A stretch of DNA of 64,000 nt. Origin: a virus. Where the stretch lies: positions 1 through 64,000 of the IMG/VR virus record IMGVR_UViG_3300010413_000016. One strand, given 5' to 3'. Position 1 is the stretch's first letter. Each line of letters begins with the position of its first letter. This document shows positions 16,286-25,370 of the stretch, in pieces. Position numbers and translations under genes: made by a program. The notes beneath the pieces are model-generated. The model did no database searches and was not told where the DNA came from. It saw only the letters and a program-made list of their open reading frames with translations.

Positions 16286-18232
16286 ATGGCTAACAAATAC
16301 ACAATTATATTATCTGATGGTGCGACGCAGTTTAATGTATATGACCACGAACAAAACGGCCCCGGAAACATATCTACTGGACGCTTCATTGGGGTTGTTA
16401 ATTTAACTGGCGGTGCCGGATCAAACTATTTTGAACTTGAAGATGATTTAACTTATCGCTTCGTTGCTGGATTCACTTTTACAGTTTCAGGATCAGGAAC
16501 TCCATCAGTCAACAATGACGGAACGTATACGGTTGCCCCAGCTGGATCAACTTATAATGCGGTGACAAGAAGAACTTCGATCCCTGTGGTTGAAGCAATT
16601 ACAACAGCCGGTCTGCCTTATGGTCAAATAACATATTCGATCCCAACAACCGAAGAAGCCACATCTCTGTTAATTCCTGGTCGTGGAACTTTAAATTATG
16701 GCGAAAATCACATTAGTAACTTGGTGCATATATTAGAGAATTTCTCTAACACATCAGCTCCAACAAACCCTATAGAAGGTCAACATTGGTTTAATCCTAT
16801 AGATCGATCGACTAGCACATATAAAGAAATTCCAAATTCCCCAGGAAATTATGAGTGGATACCTGATAATCTAGTATCTCAAGTTACTCACGAACCTACT
16901 GGTTTTCCTAACCGCACCGACTCCATTTTTTCTTTTGTGGACGGTACTGGTGTATTCTCTATTCATCCAACAGGCACAAGTTACGATTACTACATTGCAG
17001 GCGTAAAATATACTGAAACGGGTACCAAAAACATATCAATATCCGATGTTGAAGGATTGCATTTTGTTTACTTCGATAGCACTCAAACGCTGCAAGAAAT
17101 AGTATCTTTTGATGTTAACACATTGTTTAGAAATGGTGCTTTTATTGCAGTAATTTACTGGGACGCAACAAATAAACGAGCTGTTTATCTTGGTGAAGAA
17201 CGTCACAGTATCATCATGGATGGCGATACTCACTATCACCTTCACACAACCTTGGGCACGCAGTACATGTCAGGGTTGGGAATATCAAACATCAATACCG
17301 CTGGAACGGGTGCTAATAACACAGATGTTCAATTTGGAGTAGATAATGGCGTTATTCGTGATGAGGACATCATTCTTGATATTGCAACAGGTACCCCTCA
17401 AGTACTAACTCCTTATGCTTATATTCCAGTCTTCTATCGTTCTGGAGCAAATGGTGTTTGGAGACTCAAAGATGCAGACGCTTATCCATTAATCTACAAT
17501 GGAACAGCAGGCTGGGGTGGTGGTAGTCCACAAGCACGTCCACCTTACAACGCATTGGTTGGATCACCAGCGGTATGGAGTTTGGTTGAAGTACCCGAAG
17601 GTGATTATCTGTTGATGCATTATCTTGCTACCAACGATGTTAATCATCCAATAATCGGTATTCAAGGTCAGAATTCATATGTTGATATCACGAGCGCTAG
17701 AGATGGTGCAAATAACGAATTAAATACACTAACGGGATTACCTTTCCAAGAATTTACGCCAATCGCTTCCATCATATTTCAATGTAGTTCATTCTATACT
17801 AATGTACCACACGCAAGAATTCAACCTGCTGCTGGTGGTGATTATGTTGACTGGAGATCAGTAGAAAACTTTGTTGTTGGAGCTGTTCCAACTCAACACG
17901 GGAACTTAGGCGGACTATTAAAAGATGATCACCCTCAGTATCTCAACACCACTAGAGGTGATGCTAGGTACTACACACAATCACAAGTTGATCAAGCTAT
18001 AATTCCTGACTACGATCTTCAAGCAGGAACTGGTACCGCAAGTTATACAACGTCATTTACCTTTAGCTCTCCAACATTGGGAACTGCAACATTGCAGGTT
18101 TTTGTTAATGGTGTTAAACAAGTGGAAGGTGGTGCCAAGGCATATGTTTCGACTGCACCAAATACAGTTACATTTAATGCTGGTGCAATTCCAGTGGCAG
18201 GTGATGATGTTGAATTCTACGGATTCGGCTAA
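16286..18232 (+). CDS. tail-fibre protein
   Basis: 648 aa. The shared N-terminal module is interrupted by a beta-rich insertion: QNGPGNIST early, then LLIPGRGTLNYGEN and HILENFSN...EGQHWFN. From about residue 205 it is paralogous to the next gene: a histidine-rich stretch (MDGDTHYHLHTTLGTQYMSG), VIRDEDI, LPFQEFTPIASIIFQ and a closing domain ending in DDVEFYGF. The conserved histidines may coordinate metal ions in the fibre, as in other phage fibre tips; that is inference. Confidence 0.82.
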   Translation: MANKYTIILSDGATQFNVYDHEQNGPGNISTGRFIGVVNLTGGAGSNYFELEDDLTYRFVAGFTFTVSGSGTPSVNNDGTYTVAPAGSTYNAVTRRTSIPVVEAITTAGLPYGQITYSIPTTEEATSLLIPGRGTLNYGENHISNLVHILENFSNTSAPTNPIEGQHWFNPIDRSTSTYKEIPNSPGNYEWIPDNLVSQVTHEPTGFPNRTDSIFSFVDGTGVFSIHPTGTSYDYYIAGVKYTETGTKNISISDVEGLHFVYFDSTQTLQEIVSFDVNTLFRNGAFIAVIYWDATNKRAVYLGEERHSIIMDGDTHYHLHTTLGTQYMSGLGISNINTAGTGANNTDVQFGVDNGVIRDEDIILDIATGTPQVLTPYAYIPVFYRSGANGVWRLKDADAYPLIYNGTAGWGGGSPQARPPYNALVGSPAVWSLVEVPEGDYLLMHYLATNDVNHPIIGIQGQNSYVDITSARDGANNELNTLTGLPFQEFTPIASIIFQCSSFYTNVPHARIQPAAGGDYVDWRSVENFVVGAVPTQHGNLGGLLKDDHPQYLNTTRGDARYYTQSQVDQAIIPDYDLQAGTGTASYTTSFTFSSPTLGTATLQVFVNGVKQVEGGAKAYVSTAPNTVTFNAGAIPVAGDDVEFYGFG

Positions 18233-18257
18233 TTGATATATTAAGGACATTATAAGA

Positions 18258-20741
18258 ATGGTTAAAAAGACGTACCCAATTAAATCCGACCAATTAGACG
18301 TCGGTACATCTCAAGGTCAAATTCCTGTACTGGGAGCAGGTGGGTCACTACCAGCTGGCATTCCTGTGGATTCATCTAGTGTTACTTACAACAATACAAC
18401 ATCGAAACTAAATGCAACTCAACTGCAGGCACTCGGTGATGAGATGGCTAAACTACACGATAATACGCTTGATCCTACTGGCATCATCACACGTGGTGAC
18501 AATACGTTAACGTTCGATGATGTTACTCGCACGGTCACGTTGGCTCCAACTGGAACCAGTTTCAGTTATTACATCCACGGCATTGAGTATGTTGTTACTA
18601 GTCCTCTCACGCTCGTTATTCCTGACGTCGAAGGAATGTACTTTGTATACATTGACGTTGATGGGGCACTCCATTCAACGTCAATTTTCTCAGTAGACAT
18701 CATATTAAATTTTGCGTATGTATCTGCAATATATTGGGATGCGACAAACAAAACTGGGGTATATGTGGCTGATGAACGCCATGGGATAACGATGGACGGA
18801 CAAACTCACATGCACCTTCACTTATCCCTTGGAACACAATACATTTCAGGGTTCGGGTTGAGCAATTTTGTCATTGATGGTAATGGGACACTTGCAACGC
18901 AAGCACAATTTGGGGCTGATAACGGTATCATCCGTGACGAAGATCTGCAACACACAATAACAAGTGGAAGTCCACAAACACTATACCCTATAGCGCAAGT
19001 TCCAATCATGTGGCGTTCTGGTGCAAATGGTAATTGGAGAATTAAGGCAGCTGACTCATATCCAATTATCTACAGTGGAGATAGCTCTGGGTATGTTGGA
19101 GCAAGTGGTCTATTACCATACAACCAGTGGACTGGTACTACGTGGCAACTGACACAATTAGCTGATGCGGATCATGTATTGGTTCACTACTTTGCGACAA
19201 ACGATATTAACCATCCGTTTGTCGGTATCCATGGTATCAATAAATACGCTACCATAACACTTGCAAGAGCTGGTGCAAATGAAGAATTATCGTCGCTATC
19301 AGGCCTACCTTTCCAGGAATTTGTACCAATCGGTACCGTAATATTCCAAACAGATCTAGCGTTCACAAACACCCCTAAAGCTGCAGTAAGATCGACCGAT
19401 CTTGGCACATCGTACGTGGATTGGAGAAATAGTGCACAATTTTCTTCTGTTGGGATTTTCACTGATCATGGAAATTTGAGTGGTCTTTCTGACGACGATC
19501 ATATTCAATACCACAACGATGCTCGCGGTGACGCTCGTTACTATACGCAAAGTCAATTAAACACAAGAATCAATCACCCATCAACAGGTGTGTTTTCTGG
19601 TGGTAACGTAACGTTGGGGACTGGAACTGGTTCTCCGGTTACAACAAACAAATTTTCAATAGCTGCAGGGGTTGGTTTGATAGTCGATAACGTTACCAAT
19701 CCTCAAAATCCAACATATCAAGTTGTAAGTTGGCCTGCTTATAATGACGTTACGGTTACAAATATTGCTACCACCGATAAAACTGTCGTAGGTATTACTA
19801 GTGCAGGGACTGTATTCCAACAATCAACGAGTGCTTCACCACAAGATCATAGAACGAAAATAGTTTTAGGAACGTTAGCTCACTTTAATCACACAAGCAT
19901 CGAAGGGATAAGAAGCGACGGTCATCCTGTGTATGATATCAACGCTCGATTTAATGATTTTGGACATTCGGTGGGTGCATTTAACATATCTGGAAACGTG
20001 TATGGAGCTGATGGAGCATCACTATCTATAACAAAATCTGCAGGCACGAGTTATCAGGTTGGTTCAAACTTTATAGTTGATGCATACTCTCCAGATATTA
20101 CAACAGATCCTGCTGCGTCCCCTGTTAATTTCAGATACAGTTATCGAAATGGGTCAGGTGGGTATACGGAAACAACATCTACAACATTGATCGATCCAGG
20201 CCATTATGACAATGGGACTGGCACACTCGCAACTGTGTCCACAAACTCATGGACCGCTCAAATAATATCATATTTCCCTGGGGCAGACCAACACCGTATA
20301 CAATATGGACAAAAAGTCTTTGCGTCTTCATCAGATGCTTTAGCTGCCGTACCATACATATCGCATCAACACAATCCAATATTATATGAAGAAGGCATTA
20401 TTAGAGGGTATTTGATTGTACGTGGGAATGCCACGAATCTGACGTTGACAACAGATGCTGTCTTCGTCGAAGCTGCAAAGTTCTCGGGCGCTGGCGGAAC
20501 GATACCACCACTGACAGGTCACGCGTATGACTTACAAACGGCTGGTGCAAGCCAATCTATATTCACAACTGCATTCACATTTGCTCCAACTGCAAACGGT
20601 CGAACCTATTTGTCAGTGTACGTCAATCGAACAAAGCAGATAGAAGGAGGTAGTTACGACTATACAGTGACAGGAACAAACCAAATAACGTTTGTCACCC
20701 CTCTGACCGGTGGAGAAGTTGTCGAATTTTATGGGTTGTGA
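18258..20741 (+). CDS. tail-fibre protein, longest paralog
   Basis: 827 aa. It shares the middle and C-terminal domains with the previous gene (MDGQTHMHLHLSLGTQYISG, LPFQEFVPIGTVIFQ, final VVEFYGL) but has a different N-terminus (TYPIKSDQLDVGTSQGQIP), so it may attach distally while the paralog attaches proximally. The C-terminal domain FTFAPTANGRTYLSVYVN...KQIEGG is also in the previous protein. The last codons overlap the promoter of the polymerase fragment downstream. Confidence 0.82.
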   Translation: MVKKTYPIKSDQLDVGTSQGQIPVLGAGGSLPAGIPVDSSSVTYNNTTSKLNATQLQALGDEMAKLHDNTLDPTGIITRGDNTLTFDDVTRTVTLAPTGTSFSYYIHGIEYVVTSPLTLVIPDVEGMYFVYIDVDGALHSTSIFSVDIILNFAYVSAIYWDATNKTGVYVADERHGITMDGQTHMHLHLSLGTQYISGFGLSNFVIDGNGTLATQAQFGADNGIIRDEDLQHTITSGSPQTLYPIAQVPIMWRSGANGNWRIKAADSYPIIYSGDSSGYVGASGLLPYNQWTGTTWQLTQLADADHVLVHYFATNDINHPFVGIHGINKYATITLARAGANEELSSLSGLPFQEFVPIGTVIFQTDLAFTNTPKAAVRSTDLGTSYVDWRNSAQFSSVGIFTDHGNLSGLSDDDHIQYHNDARGDARYYTQSQLNTRINHPSTGVFSGGNVTLGTGTGSPVTTNKFSIAAGVGLIVDNVTNPQNPTYQVVSWPAYNDVTVTNIATTDKTVVGITSAGTVFQQSTSASPQDHRTKIVLGTLAHFNHTSIEGIRSDGHPVYDINARFNDFGHSVGAFNISGNVYGADGASLSITKSAGTSYQVGSNFIVDAYSPDITTDPAASPVNFRYSYRNGSGGYTETTSTTLIDPGHYDNGTGTLATVSTNSWTAQIISYFPGADQHRIQYGQKVFASSSDALAAVPYISHQHNPILYEEGIIRGYLIVRGNATNLTLTTDAVFVEAAKFSGAGGTIPPLTGHAYDLQTAGASQSIFTTAFTFAPTANGRTYLSVYVNRTKQIEGGSYDYTVTGTNQITFVTPLTGGEVVEFYGL

Positions 20742-20747
20742 TATAAT
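20719..20747 (+). promoter_or_regulatory. sigma70-type promoter flanked by an inverted repeat
   Basis: TTGTCG, 17-base spacer, TATAAT. Arms GGGTTGT (20733-20739) and ACAACCC (20757-20763) flank the -10. The predicted RNA start is near 20754. Confidence 0.65.
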
Positions 20748-20782
20748 GGAGATATAACAACCCCCTACGTGGCTCATACCTT

Positions 20783-21373
20783 ATGGATATTGATATTGAT
20801 TTGCCAACAACGTTTGATCCAATCAATCACTTTAACAACATTGTAAATGCGTCGATGGTTAAAGATGGCGATTTAAAGAAACATCCTGTTGGCGTATATT
20901 TCCAAACAATGCCAACAGATGCAAAAACTGGTTTAGCAGCAATTCCTTATGACAAAGCAGAGGAATTAGGATTCTTTAAGATTGATTTTCTGCATTTATC
21001 GTTGTTGGATTATTTTGAAAGCAAAAATGAAATTCGGACATTAATTAAAGTTGAACCTGATTGGCTATTGTTACAAAGTGCATCTGTCGTTCAGCATTTG
21101 TTTCAAATTCATCGTCATTATGAAGTTGTAGCTCGTGTTAGGCCAACTTCTATACAAGAGTTAGCTGATTGCATAGCTCTAATAAGACCAGCCAAGCGCA
21201 GTCTTATGGAGGCATATTTGAAAGATCGTAAAAACACGAGACCTCATCTATATGCCAAACCAGCCGACGGCAAATATTACTTTAAGAAGGGACACGCAAT
21301 CGCATATGCCCTCAACATTGTATTGCAACTTCACTTAATTAAAAGTGGAATAATTGACATAGAACATAAATAA
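20783..21373 (+). CDS. DnaE-like family C DNA polymerase, C-terminal palm fragment
   Basis: 196 aa. It begins MDIDIDLP, equivalent to the catalytic PDxDIDF of Pol III alpha (D401 and D403 in E. coli DnaE). It goes on with KKHPVGVYF (compare KHAGGVV), FFKIDFLHLSLLDYF (compare VKFDFLGLRTL, third catalytic Asp D555), RPTSIQELADCIALIRPAKR (compare the FRPGP region) and FKKGHAIAYAL (compare FNKSHSAAYAL). It is the direct continuation of the fragment at 5678. In-frame codons just before the ATG (20756-20782) read N-N-P-L-R-G-S-Y-L, the conserved lead-in, but have no usable start codon and follow a stop at 20744. SD is weak. Confidence 0.78.
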   Translation: MDIDIDLPTTFDPINHFNNIVNASMVKDGDLKKHPVGVYFQTMPTDAKTGLAAIPYDKAEELGFFKIDFLHLSLLDYFESKNEIRTLIKVEPDWLLLQSASVVQHLFQIHRHYEVVARVRPTSIQELADCIALIRPAKRSLMEAYLKDRKNTRPHLYAKPADGKYYFKKGHAIAYALNIVLQLHLIKSGIIDIEHK

Positions 21374-21377
21374 TAGC

Positions 21378-21824
21378 ATGTCATCAATAATCGAAAAAGA
21401 GATTCTCACCACAGTGCATCTTTCTGATGCTCAACGTATAGTATTGACCAAAATATTATCATCCCCAACGCCCCAAGTTGCTTATGAATCAATTTCAGCT
21501 ACCCGTAATTTGGTTGCAGCAAGGAATTTGATGGCAAAATTGGGATTGATATTGGTGACAGATAATACAGCAGCTATAACTCAGCCAGGCCGTGAAGTTG
21601 CAAAGGATGAAGCTCTAATCGATGATACGGGGAAATTAACGGATGAGGGTGAACGTTATGCCCAAGCAGATCGCCTATCTGACTTGAAGCCTGAAACAGA
21701 TAATGAACCTACATCAACTGATGGCAACTTAGCAGCTCCACCAATGGAATCTACTAAGTTGATACAGGGAATAAACGCTGAGTTGAAATACTTAAGAGAA
21801 GTGATTAAAAAAGTCACACCTTAA
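21378..21824 (+). CDS. hypothetical phage protein
   Basis: 148 aa. The N-terminal 70 residues are helical, resembling a winged-helix-like fold (LSDAQRIVLTKILSS...NLMAKLGLI), followed by a polar linker and a C-terminal amphipathic helix (ELKYLREVIKKV). It starts 4 bases after the polymerase fragment and converges, with 11 bases of overlap, on the minus-strand gene that follows. Function unknown. Confidence 0.7.
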   Translation: MSSIIEKEILTTVHLSDAQRIVLTKILSSPTPQVAYESISATRNLVAARNLMAKLGLILVTDNTAAITQPGREVAKDEALIDDTGKLTDEGERYAQADRLSDLKPETDNEPTSTDGNLAAPPMESTKLIQGINAELKYLREVIKKVTP

Positions 21825-22266
21825 GTTTGTTGTATTTGATATCGACGCCAACAGGAACTGGTTTTCTCTTCCGACGTTTAACACTCTGAACACTGTCCAT
21901 TTCAAATCTTGGTAAAGGTCCAATGATTCGAGTTATGAATTCTGTGCTAAACGTCTTATAAATTGCAGACACGTCATTCGATAGTCCCAGACGAGAAAAC
22001 TCAAACGATAAAGGATATACAGATCGTTTTTCATCGAACCAGTTTAATGCAACACGAATGACCAACTCTTCGTCTACTTGTGTCGGACCACATAAATCAA
22101 GTACGTATGCTCGAACAGTTTTATCATTAGCATTATCAATGATTGCTAATATTGGATTTTCTCTATACTGTATTAGCGTGATAAACGGATATCCCGAATA
22201 ATCACTTGGATGTTCTTCTACAATTAGTGGAATCGGATTCCCACGAATTCTTTTCTTTTCTACCAT
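21814..22266 (-). CDS. conserved phage protein on the opposite strand
   Basis: 150 aa, the only convincing minus-strand gene between 1 and 54.7 kb. It starts ATGGTAGAA with GAGG seven bases upstream. It is basic near the C-terminus (SVKRRKRKPVPVG) with a beta-rich core (PFITLIQYRENPILAIID). Similar proteins occur in T4-like phages, but the role is not known to me. It overlaps the preceding + gene tail to tail. Confidence 0.72.
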   Translation of the reverse strand: MVEKKRIRGNPIPLIVEEHPSDYSGYPFITLIQYRENPILAIIDNANDKTVRAYVLDLCGPTQVDEELVIRVALNWFDEKRSVYPLSFEFSRLGLSNDVSAIYKTFSTEFITRIIGPLPRFEMDSVQSVKRRKRKPVPVGVDIKYNKLKV

Positions 22267-22338
22267 TATTACCTCATTTGTGGACGCCTACAGAGAATAT
22301 ATATCAATATGAAATTGCAAGACCAAAGTTTAGGTAAC

Positions 22339-22346
22339 CATAAATA
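22339..22346 (+). promoter_or_regulatory. T4-like late promoter box
   Basis: CATAAATA, 21 bases before the ATG at 22368. Confidence 0.65.
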
Positions 22347-22367
22347 CCTTATCACAGAGGAAACCCT

Positions 22368-23147
22368 ATGACAAAATTACGGTTCAAACACTATATCAAG
22401 CAGTTAGATGATAAAATGTTATCAAAAACACGAAAGCGACTAAACGCAAAATCTCCAAAAAAGCGAATGTTTGGGGAAATTGAGGAAGGTCAAGGTGAAC
22501 TCGACATATCCGAAGACACGCTCCAAGAGTTTTTGAGTGGGATCGTTCGTCATGGCGAAGAAGAACAAGAAACTACCACTACAGGAAACAAAATCGATCT
22601 CGCTCGACAGCTTTTCCAGACACTAATTAATAGACCTGACATGAACCGTCAGTCTATAATTCAGCACTTTGTTGATCGAGTTGGAGTGACACACTCAACT
22701 GCCGTGTCTTATTATGAAAGATTGGCAAAAGAAGCAGGTCTAACAAGAACGGACGACAAGGAAGATTTGGGACAGAGTATTGATATGACTGCTGGCACAA
22801 AAACTCCTCCTTCAACAGCACCCATTAAAGAATTGCCAGCTGATACCCACGCCGAACTGACTGATGAGATTGGTGAGCCAAGTAACGAAGAACGCACTGG
22901 TGTAATTCGTACAGTTAAGGATGCTCATCTGATATACAAAAAAAGATCAGAGGATGGCACATTTGAAGAGTTGTGGATATACAACGTAAGTGATAATATG
23001 CGAGACGAGTTAAAGATCCGCCGCGACATTCTAGCTGGCACAGACATACCTAAGCACAAAACGAAGTCTCCAGATGGTTCTCAATCGTATAGCATCAGTA
23101 CTGTTGGTAATGCTCAATACGTTCACATTAAGGGTCTTCCAAACTAG
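22368..23147 (+). CDS. phage protein with a short HTH-like domain, late gene
   Basis: 259 aa. A basic N-terminus (residues 1-35) precedes a central domain at about 70-120 (LARQLFQTLINRPDM...STAVSYYERLAKEAG) that resembles the small repeated domain of the early proteins at 56419, 59921 and 61015 (GQHPARKDVITRFMAEL...GASTYHYNIKKKL). The C-terminal part (IRTVKDAHLIYKKRSEDG) looks like a separate beta domain. Late promoter upstream, so possibly a virion or packaging protein. The domain probably binds nucleic acid (inference). Confidence 0.75.
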   Translation: MTKLRFKHYIKQLDDKMLSKTRKRLNAKSPKKRMFGEIEEGQGELDISEDTLQEFLSGIVRHGEEEQETTTTGNKIDLARQLFQTLINRPDMNRQSIIQHFVDRVGVTHSTAVSYYERLAKEAGLTRTDDKEDLGQSIDMTAGTKTPPSTAPIKELPADTHAELTDEIGEPSNEERTGVIRTVKDAHLIYKKRSEDGTFEELWIYNVSDNMRDELKIRRDILAGTDIPKHKTKSPDGSQSYSISTVGNAQYVHIKGLPN

Positions 23148-23176
23148 TTGACTTGACACACAAATTCCAGTATTAT
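23148..23176 (+). promoter_or_regulatory. sigma70-type promoter
   Basis: TTGACT directly after a TAG stop, 17-base spacer, TATTAT. Arms TGACC (23176-23180) and GGTCA (23190-23194) sit at the expected RNA start, and GGTCA touches the SD GAGG. Confidence 0.65.
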
Positions 23177-23197
23177 GACCACATAACGAGGTCAAAT

Positions 23198-23479
23198 ATG
23201 GAAAATAAAAATAAGAAAGATGTTAAGGGGCCGATATCAGTAACAGATGACATTACCCCAATAACACACCAACCAGTAAATCAAATCACCGCCAATGAAT
23301 GGAGCGCACTTTCTCTCACAGAACTGTGGGAACAGCGCGTTACGCTTGATAATAGGCTTAACTACGCTCTCCAACTTGGCCACTCCGAATTAATTAAGCA
23401 ACTACAACGAGGGCTATCACAGCTTGATGAAATCATCAAACAGCGCTCATCAACTTCTGACGACTCAGGATTAATATGA
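23198..23479 (+). CDS. hypothetical phage protein
   Basis: 93 aa. A polar N-terminus is followed by a helical hairpin (WEQRVTLDNRLNYALQLGHSE, then LIKQLQRGLSQLDEII). The ATG at 23198 is chosen because GAGG lies 7 bases upstream and the promoter overlaps the longer frame. Its stop overlaps the next start (ATGA). First gene of a five-gene unit through the kinase at 24781. Confidence 0.72.
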   Translation: MENKNKKDVKGPISVTDDITPITHQPVNQITANEWSALSLTELWEQRVTLDNRLNYALQLGHSELIKQLQRGLSQLDEIIKQRSSTSDDSGLI

Positions 23480-23673
23480 GCACTGTATCTGACGCTATAC
23501 GAGCCGAACTCATTGAAAAAATTGAACTGTCACGACAGTATAACACCAAGATTCAAGAAGCAAAGACTTCAACAAAGAAAAAATACTATTTGCAAAAACT
23601 CAAAGCGAATAATAACTTGGTCAGCGAAATGTTATTAACATTAGATAAAATTGGTAAGGGGAAGAAAGAATGA
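23476..23673 (+). CDS. small helical protein
   Basis: 65 aa, basic, predicted almost fully helical, possibly a coiled coil (AELIEKIELSRQYNTKIQEAK). It overlaps the genes on both sides by four bases. Not recognised. Confidence 0.68.
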   Translation: MSTVSDAIRAELIEKIELSRQYNTKIQEAKTSTKKKYYLQKLKANNNLVSEMLLTLDKIGKGKKE

Positions 23674-24080
23674 CTGCCTCCTTTTTAACTAAAAGTGGTG
23701 AGCTCAAAAAGAGAGCTGTGGGTAACGATACCATATCAGATATGATCATTCTTGGAGCAAGCGAAGACGAAGAAGAATGGTCGCCGATTGAAGTAGTAAC
23801 ATTAAAACAACACGCAAGAGACCAAGCAACCACGATTGCTTGGAATGATCTATCAGTAACACCAACCACTGCTGATGCAAGAATAGACACAATTGCTAGG
23901 GCACAATTTCATACTCTTCAAGAATTTGTACAGGTACTCGACGACAAAATTCTTATTGGAGTAAATTGTGATACCGTAGACGACAACGCAATTGATAAGG
24001 CGATGTTGATGTTAATTGACGTTCCTGACTTTACAGCTGGAACATATTTGACTTTTGGTGATAAAATACAAGTACTATGA
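23670..24080 (+). CDS. hypothetical phage protein
   Basis: 136 aa, acidic, mixed alpha/beta; not recognised. The middle (VVTLKQHARDQATTIAWNDL) looks helical and the end (GTYLTFGDKIQVL) beta. ATGA overlaps on both sides tie it to the unit 23198-25356. Confidence 0.72.
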   Translation: MTASFLTKSGELKKRAVGNDTISDMIILGASEDEEEWSPIEVVTLKQHARDQATTIAWNDLSVTPTTADARIDTIARAQFHTLQEFVQVLDDKILIGVNCDTVDDNAIDKAMLMLIDVPDFTAGTYLTFGDKIQVL

Positions 24081-24787
24081 ATATATTGCAACCTATTAAA
24101 GAAAACTTCTCAGATGAAATTGCGCTACTAACTACAATTCAAACAAAATTTCCATCTGCTATTATTGCAGGAGGTGCGGTCCGTGATTTATTATTGAACC
24201 GACCTCGAAAAGATATTGATATTTTTGTCCACGAGAGTGATGCTGAACAAAGTTTACTTAGCGCATCACTCTTACAAGATATGTTAAAAGATCACTTGCC
24301 AGATCAACTGCCGACTAGTGACTTAAATCCATTCATGCCAAAGTCTCAAAGCATGAATATGGCTACACAACGGAGAGCACCAATTTTTCGCAAATGCACT
24401 TCATTCACGGATGATGATATTGCCGCAAATAGCGTAATAGTGGATGTATTTGGTGGTACAACTTCAAGAAATGTGGACTTTGACATTATTGTAACCAGTT
24501 GTTCTCCAAAAACTTACGTGCAAGAGTATTTTGATATTGGTCTTTGTAAGGTATTTTTTGATGGCAAATCGTGGACTTGTCATAGCGATTTCGTGGATGA
24601 TTACAGAAACAATACGATAACGGTATGTGGAGCTCATATGGGTGCTCAGGAAATTACACGTAGTGTGACAGGTCATGCAAAACGCGTACAGGCAAAGTAT
24701 CCAAACCTTACAATTGCTCTCTCTCCACGCAACCAGAAAATTCTTGACAATGCTAAACCACCTACAGGTCTGATTAACCCATGCTAG
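24077..24787 (+). CDS. CCA/poly(A)-polymerase-type nucleotidyltransferase head domain
   Basis: 236 aa. The motif IIAGGAVRDLLLNRPRKDID at residues about 31-50 is the G-G-x-V-R-D...D-x-D signature of class II nucleotidyltransferases (tRNA CCA-adding enzyme and poly(A) polymerase head). The tRNA-binding body domains are missing, so it is a stand-alone head, perhaps modifying RNA ends or another small substrate. It overlaps the kinase gene by 7 bases. With the RlaP-type gene at 1104 the window has two unrelated nucleotidyltransferase families. Confidence 0.78.
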   Translation: MNILQPIKENFSDEIALLTTIQTKFPSAIIAGGAVRDLLLNRPRKDIDIFVHESDAEQSLLSASLLQDMLKDHLPDQLPTSDLNPFMPKSQSMNMATQRRAPIFRKCTSFTDDDIAANSVIVDVFGGTTSRNVDFDIIVTSCSPKTYVQEYFDIGLCKVFFDGKSWTCHSDFVDDYRNNTITVCGAHMGAQEITRSVTGHAKRVQAKYPNLTIALSPRNQKILDNAKPPTGLINPC

Positions 24788-25356
24788 TAGCAATATCAGG
24801 AAGTCAAGGAAGTGGAAAATCAACCATCCTTACGTGTATAAGTGAGATGGGATATAATACTGTAACAAGAAAAACTTCAAGATCAATTTTGGCAGATTGG
24901 GGAGTTTCGTTGCAGGAAGTGAATAACAATTCTGAATTAACGTTGCGGTTTCAAGAAGAAATAACAAAACGCAAATATAAAGATGAAGCGCAGTACGCTA
25001 AGTCCAATGAGTTGTGGTTCACAGAACGCACTCACGCAGACTTGATGACTTACGCACTTGTTTCGTTAGGAAAGGATAACGTTCATAGTGATTGGCTTAA
25101 CGAGTATTATGTTACGTGTATGAAGCACAACCAAGCGTATGACTTAGCATTTTACCTACGAGCCGGACACTTTACTCCAGTACATGATGGTGTGCGTGGG
25201 TCAAATCATCACTATAGTCGAATGGTAGACCTAACAATGCTTGACATGACACAACAAATGGTGCATAATAGTAAATTAACTGTCGTTGAAACGCCAGATC
25301 TGGAACAAAGAGTAAACATTATTACTCTTCAAGCAGAATCATTATTAAACAAATAA
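24781..25356 (+). CDS. P-loop kinase (AAA_28/deoxynucleotide-kinase-like)
   Basis: 191 aa. Walker A is GSQGSGKST at residues 7-15. The remainder follows small-molecule kinases of the NadR/AAA_28 or deoxynucleoside kinase type: FTERTHADLMTYAL (Walker B-like), YDLAFYLRAG and a helical C-terminus. It probably phosphorylates a nucleotide or nucleoside, but the substrate cannot be read from the sequence. Last gene of the overlapping unit; FolE2 follows 14 bases later. Confidence 0.78.
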   Translation: MLVAISGSQGSGKSTILTCISEMGYNTVTRKTSRSILADWGVSLQEVNNNSELTLRFQEEITKRKYKDEAQYAKSNELWFTERTHADLMTYALVSLGKDNVHSDWLNEYYVTCMKHNQAYDLAFYLRAGHFTPVHDGVRGSNHHYSRMVDLTMLDMTQQMVHNSKLTVVETPDLEQRVNIITLQAESLLNK

Positions 25357-25370
25357 CAAGAGGAAAAAAA

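Noticed and set aside
6275-20782. A 14.5-kb intron, trans-spliced intron or split intein between the two polymerase pieces
   Set aside because: The first piece is followed after 14 bases by a gene with its own SD, and no intein motifs or intron core were seen at either border.
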